NCBI GenBank assembly: GCA_020633335.1
Contig: JACKDU010000003.1
Location: forward strand, 310,001-374,000
Direction: 5' to 3'
Length of the DNA stretch: 64,000 nt
DNA from: Myxococcales bacterium
GTDB lineage: Bacteria > Myxococcota_A > Polyangia > Nannocystales > Nannocystaceae
Of this stretch, positions 1 through 11,748 are shown piece after piece. Position 1 is the first letter of the stretch. Every line of letters starts with the position of its first letter. A program made the position numbers and the translations under genes. The notes beneath the pieces were generated by a model that was given only the letters and a program-made list of their open reading frames with translations, made no database searches and was not told the DNA's origin.

Positions 1-624
1 ATCGATGAGACGATCGACGGCGAGGACCGCGACACCTGGCGAGAGATCATCGCCGACCAGGACGCCCTGGAGGAGCGCTTCGCCCGGCTCCCGCCCCTCG
101 ACCAGGGGCACCACCTCGAGGTCCTCCACCGCTGCTGGAAGATGGCGCTGGTCGACGGCGGCGACTCCGAGATCGAGGAGACCGTCCACGACCGGATCGC
201 CCGCGCCCTCGGCGTGAGCGAGGCCGAGGCGGCGCTGCTGCGCGAGCGCTGGACCCGCGAGGCGATCGAGCGGGCCGAGCTGGTCGCCGGGCTCGCGGCC
301 GTCTTCACCAACCTCGACGGCCACCTCGACTTCCAGGAGGCGATCCACTTCGACAACATCCTCGAGCGCCTGCCGCTCTCGATGGGTCGCCGCCTCGAGC
401 TCTCGAACCTCCTCCACAAGCCGCCGCGCCTCGATCCGCTCGCCGACAAGCTGGCCTCGCTCGACGCCGACGACCGGCTGGCGACCCTCCACCAGCTGGT
501 CCCGCTGGTCGCAGCCAGCCAGCGCGGCGGGCGCGAGCGCGACGCCTTCTTCGAGCTCGCCGGCCGGGCCAAGGTCCCGCTGGCCGAGGCCGAGCGCCTC
601 CTCAACCACGAGAGCGGGACCTGA
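1..624 (+). CDS. TerB-like domain protein, 5' end missing
   Basis: The reading frame is open from base 1, so the true start lies upstream; 207 codons plus the stop are visible. The protein is all-helical and acidic. It has the rhythm of the TerB / DjlA-N family: a helix containing 'WKMALVDGGDSEIEE', then a second similar unit with 'VFTNLDGHLDFQE' and 'FDNILERLPLSMGRR'. TerB-fold proteins are small metal- or stress-associated helical proteins, often in the cytoplasm. Nothing visible tells which partner this one has. It converges on the lipoprotein gene 660-1928, with a perfect palindrome between them. The family call is from pattern recognition and is moderate; a generic helical hypothetical protein is the alternative. 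Confidence 0.5.
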   Translation: MDETIDGEDRDTWREIIADQDALEERFARLPPLDQGHHLEVLHRCWKMALVDGGDSEIEETVHDRIARALGVSEAEAALLRERWTREAIERAELVAGLAAVFTNLDGHLDFQEAIHFDNILERLPLSMGRRLELSNLLHKPPRLDPLADKLASLDADDRLATLHQLVPLVAASQRGGRERDAFFELAGRAKVPLAEAERLLNHESGT

Positions 625-650
625 GCGGGTCGGCCGCGCGCGTCCGGTGA

Positions 651-672
651 TTCCTGTCCCTAGGGACAGGAA
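651..672. repeat. Perfect 22-bp palindrome between convergent genes
   Basis: The two 11-base arms (TTCCTGTCCCT and its complement) meet at 661/662 with no loop. The arms include the stop codon of the lipoprotein gene 660-1928 (minus strand) and lie 27 bases after the stop of the TerB-like gene. It shares the core TGTCCC/GGGACA with palindromes at 34115-34130 and 45080-45095. It may act as a bidirectional terminator without a T-tract, or as a repeat or protein-binding site. Confidence 0.6.
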
Positions 673-1928
673 GGCGTGATGTCGCGCTTGAAGGAGCGGC
701 CGGTGGCGAAGCTCATGAGGTCGGTGTAGCCGGCGTAGGGCCCGTAGGCGTAGAGGTTGCCGCCGTTGATCAGGGTGGCGCCGGCGGGTTGGGGGCAGCC
801 GTCGAGGCAGGTCCAGTTGCCGCCCTCGTAGATGATCGGGCCGGGGACCGGGGGATCGACCATGTAGAAGACCTCGTCGTGGAGGACCTCGCCGAGCCCC
901 TCGGGGTCGATGCCCTGCTCGGGGTCGAGGTAGGCGACGAAGCGGTCGCGGACGATGACCTCGGCGAATTGCTTGCCCTGGGGGACGGCGAGGAGCTCGG
1001 TCTCCCCCTGCCAGGTGCCGCCGAGGTAGGCGCCGTCGATCGACTGGCGGACGTAGGAGCGGCCGGCGTAGGGCTCGGCCTCGACGATCCGATCGGTGGC
1101 GGCGAGGCCGAGGTAGGTGCCGAGGAGGGTGTAGCCCATCCGCAGGCGGAAGGGGGGCTCGAAGGTCTCGCCGACGTAGGGCTCGGTGTCGAAGGGGAGC
1201 TGGCGCTCCCAGGTGTCGACGTGCATGACGATCTGCGGCCCCTCGACCCAGAGGATCCCGGTGGCGAAGGTCTCGGTCATGCAGTTGTTCGAGGTCTCGC
1301 GCCAGATGAAGTTGCCCTGGTCGTCGATCGTCAGCTCGGAGCTCCAGGGGGCGTTCAGGGTGTCCCACTGCAGGCCCCAGACGCCGATGAGGTCGATCTC
1401 CTGGATCCCGAATTCGGCGTCGCCGAAGCCGCCCGGGGGCGGGAAGGCCTCCTCGCCGCCGGTCGTGGTGTCGGTGTCGGTGCCGGTCCCGGTGTCCGTG
1501 CCGGTGCCGGTGTCGGTGCCGGTGCCGGTGCCGGTGCCGGTGTCCGTGTCCGTGCCGGTGCCGGTGCCCGTGCTCGTGTCGGTGTCCGTGCCGGTCGTCG
1601 GGTCGGTGTCCGTGCCGGTGCTGGTGGTCGCCGTCGTCGAGGTCGTGCTCGTCGTCGGATCGATCGTGTCGTAGGAGTCGTAGGAGTCGTAGTCGTAGTT
1701 TGAGTCGTAGTCGTAATTCGAATCGAGCGAGTCGTAGCTCGAGTCGTAGCCCGTGTCGGTCAGGGTCGGATCGCAGCCCGACGAGATGCAGGGATCACGC
1801 GTCGTCGAGCCCGACGACGTCCCCTCGGTGGCTGTGGCGGTGGCGGTGACGATGCTGACCGAGTCGTCGCCGCAGGCGATGACGACGAGGGCGGCGACAA
1901 GCGGGATCGCGCGGCGGGACGGGGACAT
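660..1928 (-). CDS. Secreted lipoprotein with Tyr-Asp-Ser and Thr-Gly-Asp repeat linker
   Basis: 422 aa. The N-terminus is a lipoprotein signal peptide with a lipobox ending VVIACGDD (Cys19). Residues about 20-160 are low complexity: a run of YDS/YDY units, then long TGTDTDT-type repeats. The C-terminal half (about 165-422) is a globular domain with a few Cys (NNCMTE, WTCLDGCPQ) that I do not recognise. It is probably an outer-membrane lipoprotein displaying this domain on a flexible stalk. The start is supported by a strong GAGGAG site just upstream. Its stop codon sits inside the palindrome 651-672. Function unknown. Confidence 0.8.
   Translation of the reverse strand: MSPSRRAIPLVAALVVIACGDDSVSIVTATATATEGTSSGSTTRDPCISSGCDPTLTDTGYDSSYDSLDSNYDYDSNYDYDSYDSYDTIDPTTSTTSTTATTSTGTDTDPTTGTDTDTSTGTGTGTDTDTGTGTGTGTDTGTGTDTGTGTDTDTTTGGEEAFPPPGGFGDAEFGIQEIDLIGVWGLQWDTLNAPWSSELTIDDQGNFIWRETSNNCMTETFATGILWVEGPQIVMHVDTWERQLPFDTEPYVGETFEPPFRLRMGYTLLGTYLGLAATDRIVEAEPYAGRSYVRQSIDGAYLGGTWQGETELLAVPQGKQFAEVIVRDRFVAYLDPEQGIDPEGLGEVLHDEVFYMVDPPVPGPIIYEGGNWTCLDGCPQPAGATLINGGNLYAYGPYAGYTDLMSFATGRSFKRDITPSCP
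1462..1760 (-). repeat. In-frame tandem repeats coding the lipoprotein linker
   Basis: Tandem 6/12-base units read on the minus strand as Thr-Gly-Thr-Asp (about 1462-1640), followed by units coding Tyr-Asp-Ser (about 1668-1760). They lie inside the lipoprotein gene 660-1928 and keep its frame, so this is a protein linker and not a CRISPR or satellite. Such repeats are prone to length variation. Confidence 0.75.
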
Positions 1929-2041
1929 CAGGTCTCCTCAGGATCAAACCAAACCAGTCGAGTGTTCGGCGGGCCCGCGGGCAAGTCAAGGCGCCGCGCG
2001 AGCCCGGGTCCGCGGGCCCGCGCGAGCGGGCCGCGACGCCC

Positions 2042-5092
<3,051 letters not shown>

Positions 5093-5102
5093 GGGGAGTC
5101 GT

Positions 5103-7745
5103 CTACTCGTCGAATTGGAGGACCGCCGGCATCAGCACGAGCGCGCGATCCTGGGGGAGGAAGACCAGCGAGAGCGGGAGGCGGGCGATCGCCTTCGAGA
5201 GCGCGAGCGGGACCGCCTCGCGCTCGGCCTGACGGGCGGCCCGGCGGTCGCGGAGGCGGGCGCCCAGGCGGCCCGTGGTCCCGAGGATCAGGTCGATGAG
5301 GGTCCGCTTGCGCGGCAGCACGCGGAGCTCGACCGGCTGGGTGCGCGGCACCCGTCCGTGCTCGTGGATCCAGGTGACCGCCTCGTGGAGGCCGCCGAGC
5401 TCGTCGACGAGGCTGAGCTGCTTGGCGTCGACCCCGGAGTAGACGTGGCCGCGGCCGAGCTCGTGGACCCGCTCCGGCGTCATCTCCCGGCCGGCGGCGA
5501 CCCGCTCGCGGAAGAGGTCGTAGATCCGGGTGAGGGTCGCCATCATCTTCGCCCGCTGATCGGCGTCGAGGGGGCGGTAGATCGAGGCGATGTCGGCGTC
5601 CTTGCCCCGGGTCAGGGTGTGCTCGACGATCCCGAGCTTGGCGAGGAGGCCGGAGACGTCGAAGCTCATCGACACCACGCCGATCGAGCCGGTGAGGGTG
5701 GTCGCCTGGGCGAAGATCTGCGGGGCGCCGACCGACACGTAGTAGCCGCCCGAGGCGGCGACGTCGGCCATCGACACGACGATCGGCGGGTAGTGGCGGG
5801 GATCCTTGGCGTGGGCCGCCTGGGTGCGCTCGACCTCGCGCCAGATGACGTCGGAGGCGAGCGCCGAGCCGCCCGGCGAGTTGACCCGGAGGACGACGCC
5901 GACGCAGGCCGGATCGGCCCGGAGCTCGCGGAGCGCCTTGGCGATCGTGTCGCCGCCGGCGAAGTCGAGGCCGAGGAGCGGGATGTGCCGGCTCTGGCCG
6001 TCGACGATCGTCCCCTCGACCAGGACGACCGCGATGAAGGGGCGATCGGACCAGGTCGGCTGCGCCGGAGCGGTCTCCTCGAAGGTCGCGAAGTCGACCC
6101 GCGCGCCGACCTCCTCGGAGATCGTGTCGGTGACCTCGTCGCGGAAGAGGATCTGATCGATGAGCTTGCTCTGGAGCGCCTGCTCGGGGCCCAGCGGCGC
6201 GCCGTCGATGAGCCCGCGGACCTCCGCGAGCCCGAGGCCGCGGGCCTGGGCGATGTCGTGGACGATCTGCGCGAAGGTGTCGTCCATGTAGGCCGCGCGC
6301 TGCTCGCTGTCGGCCTTCGACGGGCCCGTGCGGGTGAAGGGCTCGTGCGCCGACTTGTACTCGTCGATGTGGAGCCCGTCGACCTTGACCCCGAGCTTCT
6401 CGAGCGCGGTCTTGTAGTAGAGGGTCGACGCCTTGAGGCCGGTGATCGTCAGCTCGCCGGCGGGGTGGACATAGATGTGCTCGGCGACCGACGCGAGGTA
6501 GTAGTCGCGGAGCGAGGTGTCCTCGAGGTAGGCGAAGACGTGGCCGCCGGCGGCCCGCACCCGGATCAGCGCCTGCCGCAGCTCCTGGAGGGTCGCCCAG
6601 CCGAGATCGGTGCCGCCGGGCTCGAGCACCAGGATCGCCCGCTTGCCCGCCCGCTCGGCCCGCTCGATCCGCTCGAGGAGGGCGATCACCTCGCGCTCAC
6701 CGGAGACGGTCTTCAGGCGGATCCGCTCGGCGTTGACCGAGCGCGGCCAGTAGACCCGGCCCTGGGTCTTGCTCGAGAGGTGGACGCTCGCGCCGAAGCC
6801 GTCGACGCCCGGCGAGATCCCGGTGTGCATGCCCGTTCGGACATGAATGAAGTCCCAGGCGAGGCCGAGCGCGACCGAGCCCCGCAGCGCCTTGGCGGCG
6901 GCGACCAGCTCGTGGGTCTGCTCGTCGAGGATCGTCGCCTTCACCTGCTCGAGCTCGCCGAGGAGCTCGATCCCCTGCCAGCGGAGCGCGAGGCGGGCCC
7001 GCGGGAAGACCCCGAGGGTGTTGAGGCTGCTCAGCGGCGCGTCGACCGGATCGGCGGCGAAGCGCCCCTTGACCCCGCCGGCGAGCTCGATCGCCCGGGT
7101 CCCGAGCGGCCGGATCGCAAGCTCGCCGGTGACCGCGAGCTCGGGCGGGAGGTTGGCATCGACGAGGTCGACCGGGCCGAAGCGGGCGGCCGCGCCGAAG
7201 GAGGCGTAGTTGCGGAGCCGCAGGAGGAGGCCGACGTCGAGGTCGGGGCGGCGGACCCACTGGCCGTTGGCGCGGGCGCCGTGGATCGCCACGCCGAAGG
7301 CCGCGATCTTGGAGTCGCCGGCGCTGAAGGCCCACGAGATCTTGGTGAGGTCGGGGTTGCGGAGCGCGTCGAAGTCGAAGATCCCGCCGCCGAAGCGCGG
7401 CCGCACGACCTGGACGCCGAGGCCGGTGGCGAAGCCGAGGCCGAGGTTGAGGCTGAAGAAGCCGCCGAGGCCGGTGCCGCGGGTGAAGGGGCTGACCGAG
7501 CGGTAGCCGAGGAAGGCCGCGTCGAGGCCGGGGGCCGCCTGGAGGAGCGCCGGGTTGAGCTCGATCGAGCTCGCGTCGCCCTCGCCGGAGTAGTCGTGGT
7601 AGGGGCGATCGACGCCCTCGGTGGCCGCCCGATCGACCGCCACCGGGGCCTGTGCGCGGGCTGCGCCGGGGACGGCCAGAGGGGTTGCGAGGGCGGCCGC
7701 GAGGGCCGCGGAGCTCAGCGCTCGTCGGGTCGCGGGCCGCCTCAT
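5103..7745 (-). CDS. sppA: SppA-type S49 peptidase fused to an N-terminal beta-barrel-like domain
   Basis: 880 aa. Signal peptide with an Ala-x-Ala site near residue 30. Residues about 40-330 look like outer-membrane barrel strands (GGFFSLNLGLGFATGLGVQV and similar amphipathic Gly-rich strands). From about 345 on it is signal peptide peptidase SppA: a first half with the probable base Lys464 (DEYKSAHEP) and a second half with the nucleophile Ser665 (ASGGYYVS). The Lys-Ser separation of 201 residues matches the E. coli enzyme (about 200). It overlaps the upstream GroES-like gene by 4 bases, so translation is likely coupled. The barrel fusion is not found in E. coli SppA. It may anchor the peptidase at the outer membrane, though this is inferred. 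Confidence 0.9.
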   Translation of the reverse strand: MRRPATRRALSSAALAAALATPLAVPGAARAQAPVAVDRAATEGVDRPYHDYSGEGDASSIELNPALLQAAPGLDAAFLGYRSVSPFTRGTGLGGFFSLNLGLGFATGLGVQVVRPRFGGGIFDFDALRNPDLTKISWAFSAGDSKIAAFGVAIHGARANGQWVRRPDLDVGLLLRLRNYASFGAAARFGPVDLVDANLPPELAVTGELAIRPLGTRAIELAGGVKGRFAADPVDAPLSSLNTLGVFPRARLALRWQGIELLGELEQVKATILDEQTHELVAAAKALRGSVALGLAWDFIHVRTGMHTGISPGVDGFGASVHLSSKTQGRVYWPRSVNAERIRLKTVSGEREVIALLERIERAERAGKRAILVLEPGGTDLGWATLQELRQALIRVRAAGGHVFAYLEDTSLRDYYLASVAEHIYVHPAGELTITGLKASTLYYKTALEKLGVKVDGLHIDEYKSAHEPFTRTGPSKADSEQRAAYMDDTFAQIVHDIAQARGLGLAEVRGLIDGAPLGPEQALQSKLIDQILFRDEVTDTISEEVGARVDFATFEETAPAQPTWSDRPFIAVVLVEGTIVDGQSRHIPLLGLDFAGGDTIAKALRELRADPACVGVVLRVNSPGGSALASDVIWREVERTQAAHAKDPRHYPPIVVSMADVAASGGYYVSVGAPQIFAQATTLTGSIGVVSMSFDVSGLLAKLGIVEHTLTRGKDADIASIYRPLDADQRAKMMATLTRIYDLFRERVAAGREMTPERVHELGRGHVYSGVDAKQLSLVDELGGLHEAVTWIHEHGRVPRTQPVELRVLPRKRTLIDLILGTTGRLGARLRDRRAARQAEREAVPLALSKAIARLPLSLVFLPQDRALVLMPAVLQFDE

Positions 7746-8200
7746 TGGAGCTCGTCCTGGGTGATCGTCTCGACGAGCGCGAGGACGTGGCGGACCTCGA
7801 GGAGGCGGAGTGAGTCGTCCCAGGGGACCGCGAGGCCCTGGTCCTTGGGGAAGAGCACCTGGGCGCCGACGGGGATCCCGCTGACGTTGGCGCCGAGGTC
7901 GGCCGCCTCGTCGTCGTCGTCGTCGTCGAGCACCGGCCCCGCCTTGGGCATCGTCCGCGCGACCTCGATGACCTCGCCGAGGAGCGCCTCGGCGTGGGTG
8001 TCCTTGGCGCCCGCCGGCAGGAAGAGGCCGGACTCCGAGCGATCGGGGGAGCGGACCACGCGGACCAGGACCCGCGGCCCGAGGGGCTGGATGTGGCGGG
8101 AGACCCGGGGCGGCGGGCTGATGATCGCGGCCTCGCCAGCGGGCTCGCTCGCCGCCTCGTCCCGGGGATCGCGCTTGGGGTCGCGGGTCTTCGCCGACAT
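7742..8200 (-). CDS. GroES-like co-chaperonin family protein with acidic insertion
   Basis: 152 aa. Residues about 30-60 match the GroES (Cpn10) core: 'PLGPRVLVRVVRSP' then 'SGLFLPAGAKD', followed by 'GEVIEVA' and near the end 'VPVGAQVLFPKDQG'-type strands. Between the halves lies an insert with a run of six Asp, where GroES carries its roof region. The N-terminal 30 residues are charged and Pro-rich. No GroEL gene is adjacent; instead it heads the SppA / M16 peptidase operon and overlaps SppA by 4 bases. I chose ATG 8200 over an upstream TTG because a TAGATT hexamer lies 7 bases before it. It could be a GroES-fold adaptor and not a true chaperonin partner. Confidence 0.75.
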   Translation of the reverse strand: MSAKTRDPKRDPRDEAASEPAGEAAIISPPPRVSRHIQPLGPRVLVRVVRSPDRSESGLFLPAGAKDTHAEALLGEVIEVARTMPKAGPVLDDDDDDEAADLGANVSGIPVGAQVLFPKDQGLAVPWDDSLRLLEVRHVLALVETITQDELQ

Positions 8201-8207
8201 CGCCGGC

Positions 8208-8213
8208 AATCTA
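8208..8213 (-). promoter_or_regulatory. -10-like hexamer TAGATT, 7 nt before start
   Basis: Minus-strand TAGATT ends 7 bases before the ATG of the GroES-like gene. There is no Shine-Dalgarno sequence in the gap. It fits the recurring TANNNT-N6-8-start pattern of this window. Confidence 0.45.
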
Positions 8214-8243
8214 ACCCAAAACCCGTCGGCCCTGCTCGGCCGC

Positions 8244-10607
8244 TCAGGCGAGGCCCCAGCGGCGGCGGAGGATCCACTCCGAGCCGAGCGCCAGGGTCAG
8301 GAGGACGAGCGCGCCGAAGCCGTCCCAGAGCGGGATCTCGCGGCGCGACTCGACCCGCAGGGCGCCGCGGGCCGACCCCGGCGTGTCGCCCTCGGCGAGC
8401 GGGAGGAGGGCCGGCAGGCGATCGCCGCTGCGGGCCTCGAGCGCCCGCCCGCCGCTGCGGGCCGCGAGCTCGGCGAGGCGACGGGTGCCCGGGTCCGCGT
8501 CGACCTCGGCGAGCTCGCGGTGCTCGGCCTCGACGAGGACGACCCGGCGGGCGCTGGCGATCGGCGCGTCCGCGGGCTCGCCGGCCGGTCGCCGGCGGCT
8601 GGCGACGACCTCGTAGGCGCCGGGCGGGGGCGGCGGGACCCGCTCGCTCGCTCGCCCGAGGGCGTCGGTGGTCCAGGTGCCGCGGGCGATCGCCGGGGTC
8701 TCGGGCTCGCCCTCGGCGGGCGGCGGTCCGAGCGGGCGGAGGGCCCACTCGATGTCGACGCCGGGCTCCGGCGCGTAGCTGGTCGAGAGCGCGGCGGCCC
8801 GGAGATCGATCGCCTCGCCGGGCGCGAGGGTCGGCTCGGCGACCTCGAGGGAGAGGCGCTCGGCCGCCGCGTCGCGGAGGAGCCAGCGGATGATCCCGAG
8901 CCAGAGGAGGTCGTAGGGGCGGGCGCCGTCGATGAGCGGGAGGTCGGCGGCGAAGCCCAGGCGCCAGCTCGCGCCGGTCGCCAGGACCACGCTCCGCCCC
9001 TTGCCGGGCTCGGCGACGGTCAGCAGGGGCGGGCCGTCGGGGTGGCGGAGGAGCACCGTCGGCTGGAGGCCGGCGTCGCCGCTCGGGCGCAGGCGGTTGA
9101 AGGAGTCGAGCGCCGGCAGGCCCTCCCAGCCGCCGAGGCGGGGATCGGTGAGCCAGGCGGTGATCGGGTGGCGGCGCCCGGGCTCGGCGACGACCGGCCG
9201 GAAGGGCGCGGTGTCGAGGCCGCTCGGGCGATCGACCATCACCGGCAGCACCCGCCCGAGGCTCCCGCTGTAGTCGCCGGTGGCGAGCCCGAGGTCGCCG
9301 CCGATCATCACCAGCGCGCCGCCCTCGCTGACGTAGTCGGCCATGTCGCCGAGGTAGCGGCCGACCTGGTGGGAGCGGGCGTCGAAGTTGTGGAGGATCA
9401 CCAGGTCGAAGGAGCCGAGCTCCTCGGAGAAGAGCTGATCGGTGGGGAAGGCGATCAGGCTCAGCGGCGCCGTCGGGTCCTCGCGGTCGGAGTCGTCGAG
9501 GCCGCGGAGGATGTAATACGAGAGGAGCTCGACGTTGGGATCGCGGCCGAGGAGGGTCCGCAGCGCCCGCACGTCCCAGTCGGGGCGGCCGGCGACGTGG
9601 AGCACCCGCACCTTGTCGCGGAGCACCTTGACGACGAAGCTCCAGCGGTTGTTGACCAGGGTCGCCTCGTCCGCGAGCGGGCGGATCGCGATCGCGTAGA
9701 CGAAGTGGCCGATCCGATCGGGGGCGACCTCGAAGCGGATCGGCAGCGCCTCGCCGTCGGCCGGCGCGCTCGCCTCGACGGTGGCGATCACCTCGCCGTC
9801 GCGCTCGAGGTCGACGGCGATCGCCTGGCCCTCGTAGCCGTGGGCGACGACCTCGGCCCCCAGCTCGGTGACGTTCTCGACGAAGGCGAACTCGCCGGCG
9901 AGGATCCGGCGGAGCCCGAGGTCGCGGATCGCCGGCGCGCCGGCGGCGACCGTGGTGATCGGCACCGCGAGCTCGGCGGCGGCGCTCCGCAGGGGGGCCT
10001 CGGCGGCCGCGTCGGCGGCGACCAGGCCGTCGGAGAGGACGACGAGGCCGGCGAGCGGCCGGCCCTCGCCGGCGTCGCGGGTGCGGGCGAGCTCGACCAG
10101 CGCCCGCGTGAGATCGGAGGCGCCGCCGTCGGCCTCGACCGCGAGCGCGTCGACGGCCGCGCTCGCCAGCGCCTCGCTCCGGCGGGCGAAGCTCCGGACC
10201 TCGAGCGCGAGGCCGTCGGCCTGCCAGCGGGTGCGGGCGTCGGCGCTGGCGGCCCAGAGCGCGCGGATCCGCTCGATCCGCGGGGTCAGGCCGCCGTCGA
10301 GCGTGTCGCCGTCGGCGAGGGCCATGCTGGCGCTGCGATCGACGAGGACGACCACCCGCGGTCCGGTCGGCGCGACCGTCTCGATCGCGATCGTCGCCTC
10401 GCCGACGACCACCGCGAGGGCGGCGATCCCGAGGAGGCGGAGCCCGAAGAGGGCGAGCCGCTGCCCCCGGGCGAGCGGCAGCGCCGGCCGCCGCAGCCCC
10501 TGCCAGGCGTCGATCAGGGCGATCAGCGCGGCGAGGGCGAGGAGGAGGGCGAGCCAGGGCTCCGGCGTCCAGCCGGCGATCAGGCGCCAGCGCTCGCTCA
10601 TCGCCAC
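8244..10607 (-). CDS. Membrane protein with VWA domain and glutamine-amidotransferase-like domain
   Basis: 787 aa. Two transmembrane helices at about 17-33 and 50-70. Then a von Willebrand A domain with the MIDAS signature DRSASM (about residue 95), an Ig-like strand-rich part, and a class-I glutamine-amidotransferase-like fold ('VLHVAGRPDWDVRAL', 'LVILHNFDA', 'GGALVMIGGDLG') without a convincing catalytic Cys. A third helix is near the C-terminus (GFGALVLLTLALGSEWILRRR). Such proteins belong to the bacterial MoxR/DUF58/BatA neighbourhood and are usually followed or preceded by a DUF4159 protein, as here (10-base overlap). Role in the family: envelope-associated complex assembly, poorly defined. 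No MoxR ATPase is in the window. Confidence 0.85.
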   Translation of the reverse strand: MAMSERWRLIAGWTPEPWLALLLALAALIALIDAWQGLRRPALPLARGQRLALFGLRLLGIAALAVVVGEATIAIETVAPTGPRVVVLVDRSASMALADGDTLDGGLTPRIERIRALWAASADARTRWQADGLALEVRSFARRSEALASAAVDALAVEADGGASDLTRALVELARTRDAGEGRPLAGLVVLSDGLVAADAAAEAPLRSAAAELAVPITTVAAGAPAIRDLGLRRILAGEFAFVENVTELGAEVVAHGYEGQAIAVDLERDGEVIATVEASAPADGEALPIRFEVAPDRIGHFVYAIAIRPLADEATLVNNRWSFVVKVLRDKVRVLHVAGRPDWDVRALRTLLGRDPNVELLSYYILRGLDDSDREDPTAPLSLIAFPTDQLFSEELGSFDLVILHNFDARSHQVGRYLGDMADYVSEGGALVMIGGDLGLATGDYSGSLGRVLPVMVDRPSGLDTAPFRPVVAEPGRRHPITAWLTDPRLGGWEGLPALDSFNRLRPSGDAGLQPTVLLRHPDGPPLLTVAEPGKGRSVVLATGASWRLGFAADLPLIDGARPYDLLWLGIIRWLLRDAAAERLSLEVAEPTLAPGEAIDLRAAALSTSYAPEPGVDIEWALRPLGPPPAEGEPETPAIARGTWTTDALGRASERVPPPPPGAYEVVASRRRPAGEPADAPIASARRVVLVEAEHRELAEVDADPGTRRLAELAARSGGRALEARSGDRLPALLPLAEGDTPGSARGALRVESRREIPLWDGFGALVLLTLALGSEWILRRRWGLA

Positions 10608-11404
10608 CTTCGGTTGAAGAGGAGGGTCTCGACGTGGGCCCGATCCGACTTGTAGTCGGTGCAGGTCGCGTAGAGGAGGATGTTGATCGCGAAGCGGATC
10701 GCGTCCTCGCGCTGGGCGGGCCCGCCGGGGACGCAGGGGTGGCTCGGCAGGCCGTCGGCCCCGCGGGCGAGCGCGCCGCCGAGGTCGTTGCCGATCACCA
10801 GCGCCTTGAGGCGGCCCTCGTCCTCGATCCCCTGGACCTGCGGCCGCGCCCGGGTGCGGCCGACCGGCGCGTCGACGAGGTAGAAGGAGCGGAAGAGGAC
10901 GTGCTCGGCGGCGACCGGCGCGAGGGTCGTGCCGGGGGCGATCCGGGCGAGGAGGGCGGCGACGTCGTGCTCAAAGCCGCGGTCGGTGCCGCCGTCGGCG
11001 GCGTCGAAGACCAGCATCCCGCCGAGGTCGAGGAAGCGGGCGAGGCGGGCCTCGGCGACGTCTCCGAGGGCGGGCAGCGAGCCCTCGCCGGCGATGTAGA
11101 GGAAGGGCGTGGAGAAGAGGGCGGGGGAGCTCGCCTTGACGGCGGTCGGCGCCCGCAGGGGCTCGAGGCGGGTGCGCAGGCGGGCCTCGAGCGCGAGCTC
11201 CCGCATCGCCCCGGGGCGCGGGTTCCAGCGGCCGGCGTACTCGAGCTGCGGGAGGTCGACCTGGAGGACCGTCTCGGGCTGGGGGTCGAAGGGGTCGGCG
11301 TTGACGCTCGGGCGCAGGCCCGGGATCCGCGCGGCGGCGGCCGCCGGGGTGAGGGCGGCGAGCGCGGTCGCGCCCGCGCAGAAGGATCGACGACCGCGGC
11401 GCAT
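10598..11404 (-). CDS. DUF4159 domain protein, exported
   Basis: 268 aa. The N-terminus (MRRGRRSFCAGATALAAL) is a possible twin-arginine signal ending around AAAA-R. The body matches DUF4159 proteins: 'PFLYIAGEGSLPAL', 'LARFLDLGGMLVFDAADGG', 'ALVIGNDLGGAL' and the C-terminal 'INILLYATCTDYKSDRAHV', the last being very typical of the family. DUF4159 resembles a glutamine-amidotransferase fold and usually sits beside VWA/BatA membrane proteins, as here. It overlaps the next gene by 10 bases. A TAGGAT hexamer lies 12 bases upstream of the ATG. Exact function unknown. Confidence 0.85.
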   Translation of the reverse strand: MRRGRRSFCAGATALAALTPAAAAARIPGLRPSVNADPFDPQPETVLQVDLPQLEYAGRWNPRPGAMRELALEARLRTRLEPLRAPTAVKASSPALFSTPFLYIAGEGSLPALGDVAEARLARFLDLGGMLVFDAADGGTDRGFEHDVAALLARIAPGTTLAPVAAEHVLFRSFYLVDAPVGRTRARPQVQGIEDEGRLKALVIGNDLGGALARGADGLPSHPCVPGGPAQREDAIRFAINILLYATCTDYKSDRAHVETLLFNRRWR

Positions 11405-11534
11405 GCTCGGGGGGGCATCCTAGCAGGTGCCGGCGAGTTCCCCACGCGAGCACCGGCACCTGGGCCCTCTCTCACGGCTTCGCGGGGGCTGCGGTGGCGC
11501 GTGTCGCGCTCGGGCGCAGGTTTTCGCGACTCTT

Positions 11535-11563
11535 TTGGCGGATCCGCCGGCGCCCGTTATCTA
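11535..11563 (+). promoter_or_regulatory. Candidate sigma-70 promoter for a small RNA
   Basis: TTGGCG at 11535-11540, a 17-base spacer, and TATCTA at 11558-11563. Spacing is ideal for the housekeeping sigma factor and predicts a start near 11570. It is followed within about 120 bases by an intrinsic terminator and by no good ORF. Confidence 0.45.
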
Positions 11564-11569
11564 CCTGCC

Positions 11570-11690
11570 CGTCGCCTCGGCGATCTTATTTCCTGGCTTT
11601 CCTTGTGAAGGGGGCACTTCGCCCCGATCCCTTCTTGCTCCGACGCTCTCGCCGGAGGCCTCGCCATGGGCCTCCGGCGTCCCTTTTTGG
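11570..11690 (+). ncRNA. Candidate structured small RNA or CAP-gene leader
   Basis: A stretch of about 120 bases bounded by a promoter-like sequence (11535-11563) and a strong hairpin-T-tract terminator (11650-11688). Inside, GAAGGG (11617-11622) can pair with CCCTTC (about 11639-11634 region), enclosing a GGC/GCC inner stem with an ACTTC loop. No convincing ORF with a ribosome site fits. It does not match 6S, SRP, tmRNA or RNase P cores that I know. It is 71 bases upstream of the CAP lipoprotein gene, so it may instead be an attenuated leader of that gene. Boundaries are inferred. Confidence 0.4.
11650..11688 (+). terminator. Intrinsic terminator (11-bp stem, T-tract)
   Basis: A perfect 11-base stem CGCCGGAGGCC (11650-11660) / GGCCTCCGGCG (11669-11679) with an 8-base loop, followed by TCCCTTTTT. 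The clearest rho-independent terminator in the window. It reads on the + strand although no protein gene lies upstream on that strand, which argues for a noncoding transcript. Confidence 0.8.
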
Positions 11691-11748
11691 TTCGCCGGAG
11701 ATCGGGCCTCGCCGACGCCGCCGCTTGCGGGCCCGGTGGGCGACTCGC

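Noticed and set aside
1462..1660. Tandem repeats that could suggest a CRISPR array
   Set aside because: Units are 6-12 bases, in frame and without spacers; they encode a protein linker.
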